A DNA stretch of 64,000 nt from assembly GCA_009746045.1 (NCBI GenBank), contig RPFO01000078.1:231382-295381 (forward strand), in the 5' to 3' direction. The stretch comes from Mesostigma viride. Taxonomy: Eukaryota; Streptophyta; Mesostigmatophyceae; Mesostigmatales; Mesostigmataceae. The notes beneath the pieces are model-generated. The model saw only the letters and a list, made by a program, of their open reading frames with translations, was not told where the DNA came from and did not search any database. Position 1 is the first letter of the stretch. Each line of letters begins with the position of its first letter. Of the stretch, positions 51,717 to 63,184 are shown piece by piece. The position numbers and the translations under genes are program-made.

Positions 51717-54607
51717 TCACGCCCCCGTGGCCGGTCCGCTGACCTTCTTCTCGCTTCCCCCTGTCTTGGGCGTGACCACGGTGGGCGGGGCCGCGACAGG
51801 GACCCCGGTGACCGTCCCACCCAGGGTGGACATGGAGGCTCGCGAGGTCGAGGCGTGGACCGAGCCGCGCCCAGACACTGACGGCCGCCCCGATGAGAGC
51901 ATCGAGAGCTTCTTGCCTTGGACGGAGAGCGCGGACGCCTTCCTGGCCAGGCTCGAGGTGAAGAAGATGCTCTGGAAGCCCGGGTACTCGAACTGCTCGT
52001 ACGTGTGCATGAACTTGAGCGACGCGGTCACGGCCTCGGCGATCAGGAAGAGGGCCGCGATCCCGTAGAAGATGGTGAGGATGTCCATGATAACGCGCGC
52101 GGCGCGTTCCTCCTTGATCTCGTTGACGGTGTGTGGTAGCAGCGCGGTGAGCACCGAGATCATGATCGCCGTCATGGTCAGCCGGGGGAGCGCGTTCCAC
52201 AGCATCTGGTGCGTGTGGCAGCCGATGCAGAGCGGGGTCAGCGCGGACATGAGCCAGTTGCCCTCTAACGCCAGCACGCGCTCCGACTCAGGCGTCAGCT
52301 CGCGGTGACCGTACTTTGCCTGCACCTCCGTGAGCAGGTGCGGGTCGAAGAAGAAGTTGCCCGCAGGGAAGTCGACCAGGCGGTCCTTTTCCTTGAACGC
52401 GCCCTGGGAGACCCAGGTGTGGCAGCGGGGGCACTCGACGTTGGCCTCGTCGCCGGTGAAGGGGCACTTGCGGGTGGTCCCGTCGGCATTGTCCTCCACG
52501 TACTTGACCCAGGGCCGGGCCTCAAAGACGGCCTCGAACTTCATGTAGATGGTCACGTATGCGAACGACAGGATGCCCGCCGCGCTGAAGAAGACGGCCA
52601 GGTAGAATGCCGGGTGGCCTGAAAACAGGAAAACAGATTTGCGGATGTGATCAAACAGTAAGAACACAAAAGCAGTTCAGTTCCAGTTAGAGGTAAGTGG
52701 TGGAACGCTGGGTGGCCTGTCATGGTTGGGTGGGGAAAGGGAATAGGAAAGAAAGGGAAGAGGAGTGCGGGGAAGAAGATGGTGGAAGGAATAGAGAGGA
52801 GGAGATGGGTGGGTTGTACATTTCTTTACACATAATTTCCATGATATGAAGTCTAGCTGATGTAACGAGTTTTTTGGGGGGATGATGGGCATGCTTGGGG
52901 AACGTGTCTATTAATTAATGGGCATGCTTGGGGATCGTGTCTATTAATTAATGGGCATGCTTGGGGATCGAGAAGATAGGGCGATGGGGCAAGTACGGGC
53001 GAGGGCAGCGCACGGGCAAACATGGGGTCAGAAGTGGGTGACGATTGATGCGTGACGGGGGGGGGGCGGGGGGGGGGCCACTGGTGAGCACAAATAAGGA
53101 GGGCTGTGTGATAGATGTTGTGTGATGGCTGGCAGCAAGGAGTGGCAGCACTGGTAAGGGTCAGCAATCTTGTTCGGGTCTAAGGTGTGAATTGGATGGA
53201 ATGTACCACAGCGCATGCATCAAATATATTGGACAGGTGGCGCACCCTAACAGCTGTACCACTTTGGCAAGCATCGGGCAACCATGACCCAATTTGCATG
53301 AAGACATAGCAGGCGAGATTTCCTTTTGTTTTCTATGAAGGCGTGAAGGGAAGATGGCAGCAATCAAAAGGATGCCGCATGCTGAGGGTGAGTCTCGCAA
53401 GAGGCCGGGTGAATTCTTCACCACCATGATCACGTCAAGACAAGGCATGACAGCAAGAGGAGCCCAGTTGAGGAGTAGTGGACCAGGCCACGTCTAGTCA
53501 CTTCAAGATTAGGACCAGACCAGACCAGACCATACCAGACCAGGCCTAATCACTATGCCTTCAATTGCAGGTTCAGGGGAACGAGAATAAGGCATTAATG
53601 GGAATCAGAAGAACACCCAAGAGGTTCGCCCCACTCTGAGATGGACAGGGCTGCACGGGTGGAGCTGGAAGGAGCTCAGGACGGCTGATGGCAAGGGCTG
53701 CAAAACATGGGCTAGACTGTCTCAGTGTTGTCGGTGCGGCCTAGAAGCCTCGGCATTAGCATCTCAGCGCGTGCCTCTGCCCATGCGAGTGTTTACTACA
53801 GACGTATCCACCATCCAGGATGCACAGGGACCTTATAGGTCACATTCCATTTCTGACCAGGCCGAGAATGCAGCATGGGCGATAGGGACGGATTAGAGGA
53901 ACGCTTAATGCTTCGGTACGAAATGGTCCAGGCAATCTTGCACCGATGACCAGTTGAAGTAACAAGACGTGTGAAAGCATCCTTAAAAGTCAACACTAAA
54001 CAGACAGTCTACATTTGACGGCAACGAAAAGAGCGCAGCTAGCAAAGCAAAGCCCGGCTTGGAGTGCCTTTGGCATCTCGAAGGCATCATCTCCAACCAG
54101 GTGAATTCCCTTCTAACGCCCACCCAAATAAACTGGGACGCAAGTCTCTCCCAAACACCTGGGAGCGCGTCACACAATGTGGTCATCTATAGATAGCAAA
54201 GCCCGGGGGCCTCTGTTCTTGTCCACAAGTGCGGGCCTCACTGCATTAAAACGTAGGGAAACCCTTGCGAGAAACTACAGCGAGAGGAGGACCGAAATTA
54301 TACTGGCCTGCGTGCTTGATGTCCGTGCCTGGTACTTTGATCACCACCAAACGCACAAACCTAGCAACAGCGCAGTGCTGCACTGACGCGGCGCCGGCAA
54401 GGCAGGCTGACACGATAAGCGCACGATGCCATTAAACCATAAAAGAGCCAGAGAGAGAAAGAGAATCTTACTTTTGACGGGGTTATAGTAGGCGTCAAGC
54501 AGGTTTGTGCACAGCACCACGATGATGATGGAGCTCATGACGTAGAAGAGGCGGTGCCGCAGCATTCGTATAATGCCCACCGGGCAAAACAGGATTTGCA
54601 AAATCAT
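51717..54607 (-). CDS. Four-span membrane protein with two CXXCH motifs, two exons
   Basis: Exons 54607-54472 (donor AAAA|GTAAGA) and 52618-51717 (acceptor TTTTCAG|GCC) join in phase 1 to give 345 residues. I do not recognise it. Hydrophobic spans: about residues 18-40 (FYVMSSIIIVVLCTNLL), 48-70 (FYLAVFFSAAGILSFAYVTI), 160-185 (LTMTAIMISVLTALL) and 200-225 (ILTIFYGIAALFLIAEAV). Between spans 2 and 3 lie CPFTGDEANVECPRCHTW and LCIGCHTH, so two CXXCH motifs plus an extra Cys. These could bind heme c or zinc. The last 70 residues are Ser/Gly/Thr-rich and probably disordered. It seems a host gene; the 1.85-kb intron holds short repeats. Confidence 0.65.
52888..52972 (+). repeat. 33-bp tandem repeat in intron
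   Basis: GGGCATGCTTGGGGA(A/T)CGTG followed by TCTATTAATTAAT occurs two and a half times. Further on, near 53053-53080, is a G-run; near 53516-53547 is an AGACC repeat. Confidence 0.8.
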
Positions 54608-57600
54608 GGTACCTCTCGATTATTTCGGCGATAATATTCAACTACCCGCCTCTCTCGATGACGTAGCTAAGGTTTCTGTGAGCACCAGCGATGCCCACAA
54701 ACTACTTTCCGCAATGGAGCCGAATGCGGCGGAGGATCGGGCAACGAAGTAACCCTTGATAAGCGAGCTAGCAGGTCCTGAAATCCAGAGTACGCCAGAC
54801 TGGCGTCGCCATCCTGGTTGCTTTGAAAGGTAAGCATGTTTGCTGCGCGAGGCAGGCGTCCCAAACGGTTGGCAAAGCAAGCGCTGCTAAGGATTTGAAC
54901 AGTCACGTCCTCCGAGCTGCTGCGCTATGCCAACGCCATTGCGCCTATGAAACACCACCATGTACGGCGTTGCACATTGCAGACCAAATCCTGCCACGGC
55001 CATGCGGGTCCTAGTACGGTTGTCCAGGTGAGACAACGACTTTTTCCAGAATCGTCGTTAACTTTCCCCCTGTCCCCCCGCTTACTTTTCAGCTACAGTA
55101 CGGACTGGATTCGCTTGGCGCGGCCGGCGTTTTGCTACTAACTACGTAGTAAGCCTAAAAAAAAATTATGGCCACGTAACCATGTAGATTTTAGACTGGG
55201 GTTGTTACATCTATTGATAATCGTTAGGCCCCTTGGCCCTTCCACCTACGTGAATCGTGCCTAACAATTATTAGTAGCAACCCTAATCAACTTCGAAGGG
55301 TGTAGGAAGGCGGAAGCAGTATGTACCTAGAGACTAGAGAGTAGAGTATAGAGTATTAGTAGTCAGTTTAGGTACTTTCTACTTCTAGGTACATAGGCTA
55401 TACACTATACAGCTCTTATCAGTTATCGGAAATTCGGAATTGATCATTGAAGTGCCTGCGCAGTACTGCCCAAATGACAGTCGACGAGTGAATCATCTTT
55501 GAGTCACGTGCGTGGCAGGCTGCCAGCTGCCCCATTTTGCTTATGAAGGCAGACGAGAAGCGGGGAACGGAGAAACGATGCTGCCCCCACTCCACGGTAA
55601 TGTGGCACCATTCGAGATGAGTGACATGACCCGCCAAGCCCTGTGGGCACTTATGTGGTGAATCATTGAGACTGCGGCTTTCTTCGATAAACGGCAAACC
55701 TCGCGGCCTCGCGATTCGCGAAGCAGACGAGACAACTCTACCAGCACCCGTCCTCTGCAAGATGCGTGAACCACAACAATCCCTCAAGACCGAGCCTGCA
55801 GCTCACAGGCTGGTACACAGGCTGCGCAATCCGCTCAGAATAGCTGCGCAAGTCACTCTCCCCGGGCGCTTTTTGGCCCGAGGACGCCGGCGCAGCTTGA
55901 GTCCCGGCAGAGTCGGATTCACGACTGCAGGTTGCAGGTTGATCACAGAAAAAGGCCAGTCGGGACATTCTACACTAGGTAGATTAGCGCCTTCTGCTGG
56001 CTGAACTTGACATTGGCGTTAATGTCAGCTTCACATATTGGGGGGCATCGAGCCGAATCGTGTAACCGGCCATACACTCTGGGCTCCAACTTGGGTAAAA
56101 AGTGGGGAATTGTGGGTAAATCTAGGGTAAATGCCGGGTAAAAAAATTTTACCCAAAGGTAAAAACAGGGTAAAGGGAATTTGTGGGTAAAAACAGATGA
56201 AAAAATTACCCCGTTTTTACCCAGTTTGAACTCGGTATGCCGTAGTGTTGGGCAAAAAGGGGGTAAAGTTTTACCACCTGGTAAAAAACAGGTAATTTCC
56301 GTTTTACCCACCAGGTAATTTCGGGGTAAAACTTTACCCACCAGGTAAACTAGGGGAAAAGAACAATTTACCCATATTTACCCTCTTTTTCCCCGAGTGG
56401 GCCGGGTGCAGGTGCAGCCCACCCTGGCCCTCCCATCAAATGACATCGAGGCTTGACCTGAAACTTGTTGCACGTTGCTACTAGGATAAAGGGACGGAAA
56501 GAATTTCAGCACCGACGGGGGACGGCGAGTTCAGCAACGGACGGAAGGAATTTCAGCGGCGACGGGCGACGGGCTAACGGAACCCCATAAACGGTCGGCC
56601 CACCAGTTAGAAAGAGCTCCCAATGTATGTGAGCTCTTGGTCTTTCACAGCGCGTCTTAGCCAATGTTGCAAGGCAGCAACCTTAAATCTGTTCACCAGG
56701 CCACGACCACAATGGGCACTTCCACGACCAAGGTGGCACCCACGGTTCGTGCTTTCCGAGATAGCTGGTCATCCCCCATGACCAAGCTATATCCTTGTGT
56801 TGTTCCTCGTTCCCATCGGCGTGACGAGGCACGTGCAGGCGTGCAAGCAAATCCTCAACGTCCACTGGCATCAGTGCAGAGCCAGGACGAACTGGATTTG
56901 CCTAGACTCTGCAACCTAGGAAGTACAGGACCTGTCACAAGCCTGCAAGGCCTAGTATCCTTGCAGCCCTGTGCCAGCTCCGTACCCTACTAGTCACAGG
57001 CTGCTGCTCCTCCTGGTCTACGTGGACCACAGTCACGTGATAGACAGGCTAAGCCTGTGCAGGCACGGCCTGCCACGTGTCCTGTCCACTACACCAGAGG
57101 ACTGCACCCTAGTCGGCCACGGACGGCTAGGACTTCGGGACTTGATATCTTTCTTGTCCCTTGTCTGTTTCAGGCGGTCAGCACGGCGTTGGAAAGGTCT
57201 TTCCAAACTGCATCCACTTAGCATATTGGTTGCCCAAAATGCTAACTCCAACCCTTTCTTCTTTTGGAGCTGGACCAGCTTGAAACAAGCCTAACCTTGC
57301 TTGTGCCACTCAGCCACAGACCGCTTGGTCCCTTGGGGTTGATCAGACCTGATAGGGCCCAGGGTCCTGCCTCCTTTTGGGTAACAACATATACGCCCTT
57401 GGACCAGGCTAGGTGTACTGGCCAGTGAATCAGAGGTCACCCCAGGTTATCCCCTGACCCCTTGGTCAGCTCCCAACCTTTCCTTGGGAACTTGGTGTTA
57501 GATTAAAGTCAAGGCACATTACCTAGTCCAATGGCTGGGATTAAAGGATGCCAAGAACGTATTATTGTGAGTTCCTGATCTTTCACAGTTATCACAGGCG

Positions 57601-58256
57601 CCCGTTCTTATGGCGCCCGCCTTGGCCAGCCTTTCCCTTTTATGCTCAAAGAGACTCAGGTAGCACCTACAAATACTGCCTTATTGGGGAGCCCATGTCT
57701 TCACTGGGTGTTAAGCCCAGGAATCACTCATGCCAGGCTGTGGCTCTGCTGGGGAATTGAACCCCACCCCAACCTCCAGGTTTATAGGTGACCTGGAACT
57801 TTACACAAGAGAAACATTACAACCATGAGAACAACATGAGAATGACATGACATGATTATGTTTTATTCAAGCATTATATAACCCAGAATGTGGCTCCCTG
57901 GCAACCATGTTCCACATGGTCACACAACCAGGTTCTTTATTAGCAACAGGTTGGAAACAAGCACTAGAAAACATATATACAGCAACCTGTAAGAACCAGC
58001 ATTCGGGTTGCCCTTGCATGGCCTAACTGTTTGAGGCCAAAGGCGTCGACTTAAGTCCTGGCGACTCTTCTGAACCCCATGGGGAGGGCCAGGCATGATT
58101 CTCAGCTGGTAGGAGTGACATTCCACACCAACTCCTGTCCAGGAGGGTGTACCTAACCCTGAAGGACCGGCTGTCAACCAGTAAGCACCAGTCACCACTT
58201 GGTACTTTGGTCAAGCAGCCCACTGGGGACACCCAAGCTGAAGCAAGGCCTGGTCT
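54608..58256. other. Long intergenic stretch and possible 3' LTR of the copia element
   Basis: No convincing gene. Short open frames lack motifs. From about 56.6 kb on, the sequence is probably the 3' untranslated part and LTR of the copia element, since it follows the pol stop on the minus strand, but I cannot fix the LTR ends. A purine-rich minus-strand stretch near 57762-57780 could be the polypurine tract. Confidence 0.4.
56094..56385. repeat. Cluster of GGTAAA/TTTACC words in both orientations
   Basis: Within about 290 bases GGGTAAA or GGTAAA recurs more than ten times and TTTACC about eight times, several as near neighbours in inverted order (for example GGGTAAAAAAATTTTACCC near 56139). 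It differs from the telomere unit TTTAGGG. Confidence 0.85.
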
Positions 58257-61200
58257 CTATGGCCGCCCGTGTAAGGGGTCCATGAGCCCACGGAGCAGGG
58301 GGTACTGCCTCTCCGCCTTCTCCTCCAGCTTGGTGAGGGCATCTGCAGGGTTGTCCACACCAGGCACATGTTCAATGTGAGCTAGGTAGGACATCTCCTT
58401 GAGCAACAAGTAGTCAAGGTCCCTGCTCCTGGCCAGCTGCCTGTGCACAAATTGCACCATGCCCATGCTATCAGTCCTCACCAGTGTGTGCAGCTGCAAC
58501 CTACAGGAAGCCACTTGACATAGCTGGTAGAAGAGCTCCCTCAAGTAAAGAGCAGTATGCAGCCCTTCACAGATTGCCCTGCACTCAGCAATATCACTGC
58601 TGGGTGTAACCCTGTTCTGCAACCGACTGTACCAGGTAACAAGTGAGGTGTGATCTTGCTCCAGGGTAACTAATGCTGCTGCCCTGCCCCTGACCTCTGT
58701 GACCTTCCTATTATCCATAGAACTGTCCACATAGAGAACCATGTCAAGGGGCTTGTACAAATCCACAGGACCCAGTATGAGAGGGGGAGACATCATGACA
58801 GCCTGCACCACACTCTCAGCACCCACCTCAACCAGCTGGGAATCAGTAAGTCGACTCAGAACCAGCAAGTCAGGGGCACATATACTTGCAAGCCATGCCA
58901 GCATGCCCCTGATGGTAGCACACCTAGCCTGCGTGATGGGCTCCTGCAATGCATCTACAATCTGCTGTGGGTAGTCCTTACCACCCTCCATCCTGATGAA
59001 CCACGAGCCCTTGGCTTGGAACAACGTAGCCTGCATGCCACAGAAGACCATAGGCTCATTCTCCACCATGTGCTGTATCTTACCCAGCTCAAACCGCTTC
59101 TGGATCTTAGCCAAGACAGCCTCAACCCAGTCTGGTGGACCTATGAGATGCAGGTCATCACCATGCAGTGAGGCAAAGACAGGAAGGCCATTGTGGGACC
59201 CTTGGAACAAACAGGGATCCACTGGAGACACAGAAAACCCACAAGTATTCTTCAAGAATTTCTCTAGGCTCTTTCTCCAGATAATGGGACTGGACCTGAG
59301 ACCTTCCAACCCTTTCAGAATTCTCAGGTACCTGGCCTTTATCTCTGCTCTCCATACAGCAGGTACAGTCACAAAGAAAGGAGGGATATCTCTCCAAGTC
59401 TGCCTAGCCTGATCTTGGTCACCCTTGAGAAAAGCCCTCTTGAAATCAATCAGCACAGAGCTATAGGGCACACCCTTAACCAGAAAAGACAGAAATATAC
59501 ACAGCAGAATCCTCCACGTGTCATGCAGCATCCCTGGAGTATAGAGCTCCTCATCTAACAACTGGCCAGTGCCATGATACTCGGTTACAACTGGTCTGAC
59601 ATGTGGCACCTGGACACCATCTACCTCCTTGAGCTTGAGGACAAACATCAATCTGAGCAGCTGGTGAACTTCTGGCAGCTCATCCACAGGTTCTGCACAG
59701 TTGGAAACTATCCACTCATGCCCAGAAGCAACAAAGCCAAGAGTCCATGCCTTAGCCATCTTGGGGCTCTGCATCATCTCGACTAGCTGGCGCCAGGGAA
59801 TAGGACTGTGAGCAGCTATCTGGTACCTGTTTACCCCTAACTGCCGTGGATCAAAGGTGGTTGGGATTATCAACAGGTCCTCAGCTATGGGCTCCTGACC
59901 TTGAGGACCCTCAGCTGGCTGACTCCTAACAGCCTTCACCGCCACTGCAAGACCCTGGGAATAGTGATATCTTTCAAGGGGGAGGCTGCCCCTGCCTTCT
60001 AGTGCCAACTCATCAGAGGTCAAAGTAACCCCTGGCATGCACAAGAAGTTCTGACCCAGAATGGCAGGCCCCTGATAGCCCTCTACCACACAGAACGTGG
60101 TGGGCACCCCTAAGATAGGCACACTCACTTCCCCAAGGATCTTCATGGACACCTTTCCTGAGAAATCAGACACAGCAAGGCAACTGGGATGGGACATCTG
60201 TAAGCCTACAGCATCCTCTTCCCTGATGACAGACACCTGTGAGTTGGTATCTACCTCCATTGTAGCTGCCCAGCACGACCCCCACCCCGTGAGCTTGGAT
60301 ACCTTGGGATCATGTTTGCTGCGCATGAGTGCTCGGATGACGTCCGCCATGAGAGGCCCCCGGGCCTTAGGTGGCTGCCCCGTCCCCTCTGGCCTTGTGA
60401 CAGTTGCTTCAGCAGCCTCCTCCTGCTCGTCATCTTCCAGCAGGGACAGACCATCATCCACCACCAGAGGATTGTTAGCTGCTGCTGCCTGGCTCTGGCC
60501 TGGCTCCTCAACCCAGCTGGGAGGGCCTGGCCCGTCTGCAGGCCAGATTGCATGTGGCCTTCTTTCCTTGACATGAGCCCAGGACAACCTGTACACGTGC
60601 CTTGGATCCTTTTCCAAAGCCACCAGGCAAGATCTGTTAGCTTCCTCCACACGAGTGACAACCCCATCCTGCCACTTCCCCCGCTTGCCTGGAATAGATG
60701 GTTCCTTCCACATCCTGACCTTCAGCCCCACCTGAGGCCTCAGCACATTCCAGTTCTTGTCCTTACGTCTCAGCTGGGCAAATAACCTATCTGCCTTCCT
60801 AAGACTGGCCTGCACCACGTTCTCAGGCAACAAGCTATACTGCAGGGCCAGGGGAGAGACAGCCACACCATCAAAGTAATAGTTAACCCTGTGGTTCAGC
60901 TGCTCTTCTATCCCCTTACACCAGGCTGCCCTCTCTAAGGCAGATGCCACAAGTGGCACTGACTCTGCTGCTAGCACCACTGTCTTCACTTCACGTATGG
61001 ATCTCTCTACAGCCCCTTGCTGCCCATGACTCTCCCTGGGGACTACTACCAGCTTACAAGGCAGCTGGTCCTGATGCTTGAGCAAACAGTCAAACTGCAA
61101 GTCTGCCTGCACACTCTTGCACACCCCAAAGCCTGGGATCAGGGCCTTCATACCCAACAACAAGTGGTGCTCCTGCATACCAGGCAGAACGTCTATCAGC

Positions 61201-61829
61201 CTGTATCTGCTGAACCTGTCCACCCCCACCAATATATACAAGCCCCTGATATGCTGGATATCCATCTGGATGTCGCCACGCTCCCTAGCAGGCTCCCTAG
61301 CATGGGACTGAGGTGGGTGAACAGCATTCTCCTGGCAACCACAGTTCTCAGCAGCAGCCTGGCAAGCCTCCCACAAAGGCTCCCTACCTAGCTTCCAAGC
61401 AAACATTGCTGCCTGCCCAGAATGCCCAAACATATGATGCAATCTATGGCCAGCCTCAGCATAGCTCAGCACTCTGTCAGTACTGACCTGGCGAGACGTC
61501 TGAACCGTGTGTGGGGACACATGATCCACTCCTGAGGTTCCAGGGCTTCCCTGCAGGCCGTCCTGACGCCCCAAGTCAGGCCCTGCACCCTGGACCGCTC
61601 CAGGCCCTTCCAGCAAGGTCCCTTGGCCCTCCAGGCCAGCACCTGCTGGAGACCCACCACCTGCATGAGGCATAGGGAATTCAGCTGCAGCATTGTTATT
61701 GCAATCCAGTGGAAGAACAACATCTTTACACCCTTGGTGCTGCACAAGGGGCACACCCCCGTCCTTATGTACATCCAGCACACCTTCCCCAAGGGGTGAT
61801 TGACTATTTACAGGGGATGATGTAGCTAG
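58257..61829 (-). CDS. Copia Pol: integrase, protease-like, RT, RNase H
   Basis: About 1,190 codons, unbroken. Residues are counted from the GTG at 61781. Zinc-binding HHMFGHSG ... CGC at about 115-150; integrase core with IQMDI, SVQADLQFD and GAVERSIRE (D,D,E) about 170-270; GKRGKWQDGVVTRV at about 380. A protease-like part follows at about 505-600 with VDTNSQVSVI and PAILGQNFL; the usual DTG or DSG is DTN. RT shows VLIDFKRAFLKGD and ASLHGDDLHLIG, where the YVDD box is HGDD. RNase H: LYVDSSMD, ECRAICEGLHTALYL, VRTDSMGMVQF and HVPGVDNPADALTK. The gene is expressed only if the UGA before it is read through. Confidence 0.8.
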   Translation of the reverse strand, partial: LATSSPVNSQSPLGEGVLDVHKDGGVPLVQHQGCKDVVLPLDCNNNAAAEFPMPHAGGGSPAGAGLEGQGTLLEGPGAVQGAGPDLGRQDGLQGSPGTSGVDHVSPHTVQTSRQVSTDRVLSYAEAGHRLHHMFGHSGQAAMFAWKLGREPLWEACQAAAENCGCQENAVHPPQSHAREPARERGDIQMDIQHIRGLYILVGVDRFSRYRLIDVLPGMQEHHLLLGMKALIPGFGVCKSVQADLQFDCLLKHQDQLPCKLVVVPRESHGQQGAVERSIREVKTVVLAAESVPLVASALERAAWCKGIEEQLNHRVNYYFDGVAVSPLALQYSLLPENVVQASLRKADRLFAQLRRKDKNWNVLRPQVGLKVRMWKEPSIPGKRGKWQDGVVTRVEEANRSCLVALEKDPRHVYRLSWAHVKERRPHAIWPADGPGPPSWVEEPGQSQAAAANNPLVVDDGLSLLEDDEQEEAAEATVTRPEGTGQPPKARGPLMADVIRALMRSKHDPKVSKLTGWGSCWAATMEVDTNSQVSVIREEDAVGLQMSHPSCLAVSDFSGKVSMKILGEVSVPILGVPTTFCVVEGYQGPAILGQNFLCMPGVTLTSDELALEGRGSLPLERYHYSQGLAVAVKAVRSQPAEGPQGQEPIAEDLLIIPTTFDPRQLGVNRYQIAAHSPIPWRQLVEMMQSPKMAKAWTLGFVASGHEWIVSNCAEPVDELPEVHQLLRLMFVLKLKEVDGVQVPHVRPVVTEYHGTGQLLDEELYTPGMLHDTWRILLCIFLSFLVKGVPYSSVLIDFKRAFLKGDQDQARQTWRDIPPFFVTVPAVWRAEIKARYLRILKGLEGLRSSPIIWRKSLEKFLKNTCGFSVSPVDPCLFQGSHNGLPVFASLHGDDLHLIGPPDWVEAVLAKIQKRFELGKIQHMVENEPMVFCGMQATLFQAKGSWFIRMEGGKDYPQQIVDALQEPITQARCATIRGMLAWLASICAPDLLVLSRLTDSQLVEVGAESVVQAVMMSPPLILGPVDLYKPLDMVLYVDSSMDNRKVTEVRGRAAALVTLEQDHTSLVTWYSRLQNRVTPSSDIAECRAICEGLHTALYLRELFYQLCQVASCRLQLHTLVRTDSMGMVQFVHRQLARSRDLDYLLLKEMSYLAHIEHVPGVDNPADALTKLEEKAERQYPLLRGLMDPLHGRP

Positions 61830-61832
61830 TCA
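61827..61832 (-). promoter_or_regulatory. Candidate stop-codon readthrough site (CAG UGA CUA G)
   Basis: The gag frame ends CAG CAG TGA and the next codons are CTA GCT, all in the same frame as pol. UGA followed by CUA is a known leaky stop context in plant and animal viruses and in some cellular genes. Pol has no ATG in its first about 50 codons. Confidence 0.65.
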
Positions 61833-63184
61833 CTGCTGCCCAGACTGGCCTCCTGCCCCAGCAGGCTTGGCCTTCCTGTCAGGACACTCACGACGCCAGT
61901 GACCTTCCTTGCCACACACAAAACATGCTCCACCCTTCTTCCCAGACCCAGCCCCACCCTTGCCAGGCTTCCCCTGGCCTCCCTGAGGCTGCCCACCCTG
62001 CTTGCCCTGGTTGCCTTGAGCTTGGCCCTTGCCTTGCCCTTGGCCACCCTTACCCTGCTGACCACCAGCTTGCTGGCCCCCAACCCCTCCTTGGGGACCT
62101 GCACCCTTGCCACCCTGAGCCCCCTGCCTCTGGCGCCTGAAGCGCTTACGCTTGTTGGGCCTTGCCCCATCACGGGCTGGGTACCCGGGGACATCACCTT
62201 GGCCCTGCACAGCGGAGGTGGCATTGCTGCCATGGGACTGGATAGCCTTGCAGGCAGGTTCTGGCTTCCTTATGCTGAGGATTACAAGCTCCAGAGCACG
62301 CAAGGAGCCATCAGTCTGGTTAAGAAACATGCGGGCACCGTTCCTCCCATCCACACTCAAACCCATACGGTCCAGGAAATAGTCTGCCAAGGCCCTATCT
62401 GTGACCAGGAAGCCATACTTGGCCCCCTTGTCCCTGATACGGTTGAGCCTAGCCCATTCCTCTGCCACAGGGCCCACTATCTCAAAGGTGTCATACTGAT
62501 GCTTGTAGTAGTTGGTGAGGTTGAGAACCTTGTCAGAGAACTCTCCCTCAACCCTTCCAGGAACTGTGCCCAGGTTAGCTTATCCTTGACAGCAGTCCTA
62601 GCCTTCTCCCTGACACGCTCTGACGAGTCCCTGTTGCACGTGGACGAGTGAAACACTTGCACTAGGTTGACAGTGGGGTCCACGGAGAACACAACAAGCT
62701 CCATGTCCTCTAGCCACTTGTCCAAAGCTTCCTGTGCTAGTGGTGGGTTAAGAGGCTTTTGTCCATTCATAACAGTGACAGCACTCATGTGAGGTCTCGA
62801 CCCTGGCAGCGCCTTCACTGGCTCCACCACAGCGGGTGTCACAACAACAGCACCACTTGGTCCAGCAGGCACAGGGGAGAGCACATCCACATGAGGCCTC
62901 TTACCATTGCCGTCAGCAGAGGGGTCCCTCTTACGCTTCTCCACGGCAGGTTGCCCATTCGCCACCGTTATTGCATCAGATGCCCCCAGCGCCCGCGCCT
63001 TGCGCGCCTCCTCCACCGAGTCTTCGTGTCGCCTCTTGCTCCCTGGTCGCTTTCCCCCATCGCCGTCGCTGGCTGGGATCGCCTCTCCCACCAGCGCCTC
63101 CTTGCCCTTCCCAGGCTCCTGGCTCTCTCCAGCCGGTGCCCCCTCCTCGCCCTTGTCGCCGTCGCCCGGTTTGCCACGAGGCAT
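61830..63184 (-). CDS. Copia Gag, one frameshift
   Basis: Starts MPRGKPGDGDKGEEG. The first 200 residues are charged and disordered; then LAQEALDKWLEDMEL and DKLTWAQFLEG lead into the capsid-like fold. Near 62555 the frame shifts, after which EFSDKVLNLTNYYKHQYDTF and DYFLDRMGLSVDGRNGARMF complete it. A long Gly/Gln-rich linker precedes the zinc knuckle CFVCGKEGHWRRECP and the end GQSGQQ. Gag forms the particle and packages RNA. Confidence 0.7.

Larger units (their letters stand above)
58257..63184 (-). mobile_element. Copia-type LTR retrotransposon, nearly complete coding part
   Basis: Minus strand: gag from ATG 63184, CCHC knuckle, UGA stop at 61832-61830, then pol to 58257. The pol domain order is integrase, protease-like, reverse transcriptase, RNase H. 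Integrase before RT places it with Ty1/copia (Pseudoviridae-like) elements. Only one frame break (in gag near 62555) is seen in 4.9 kb, so it is young. LTRs were not delimited; the 5' LTR may lie beyond the window. Confidence 0.8.

Noticed and set aside
56094-56385. GGGTAAA words as telomere repeats
   Set aside because: The plant-type unit is TTTAGGG/CCCTAAA; GGGTAAA is a different sequence and occurs in both orientations.
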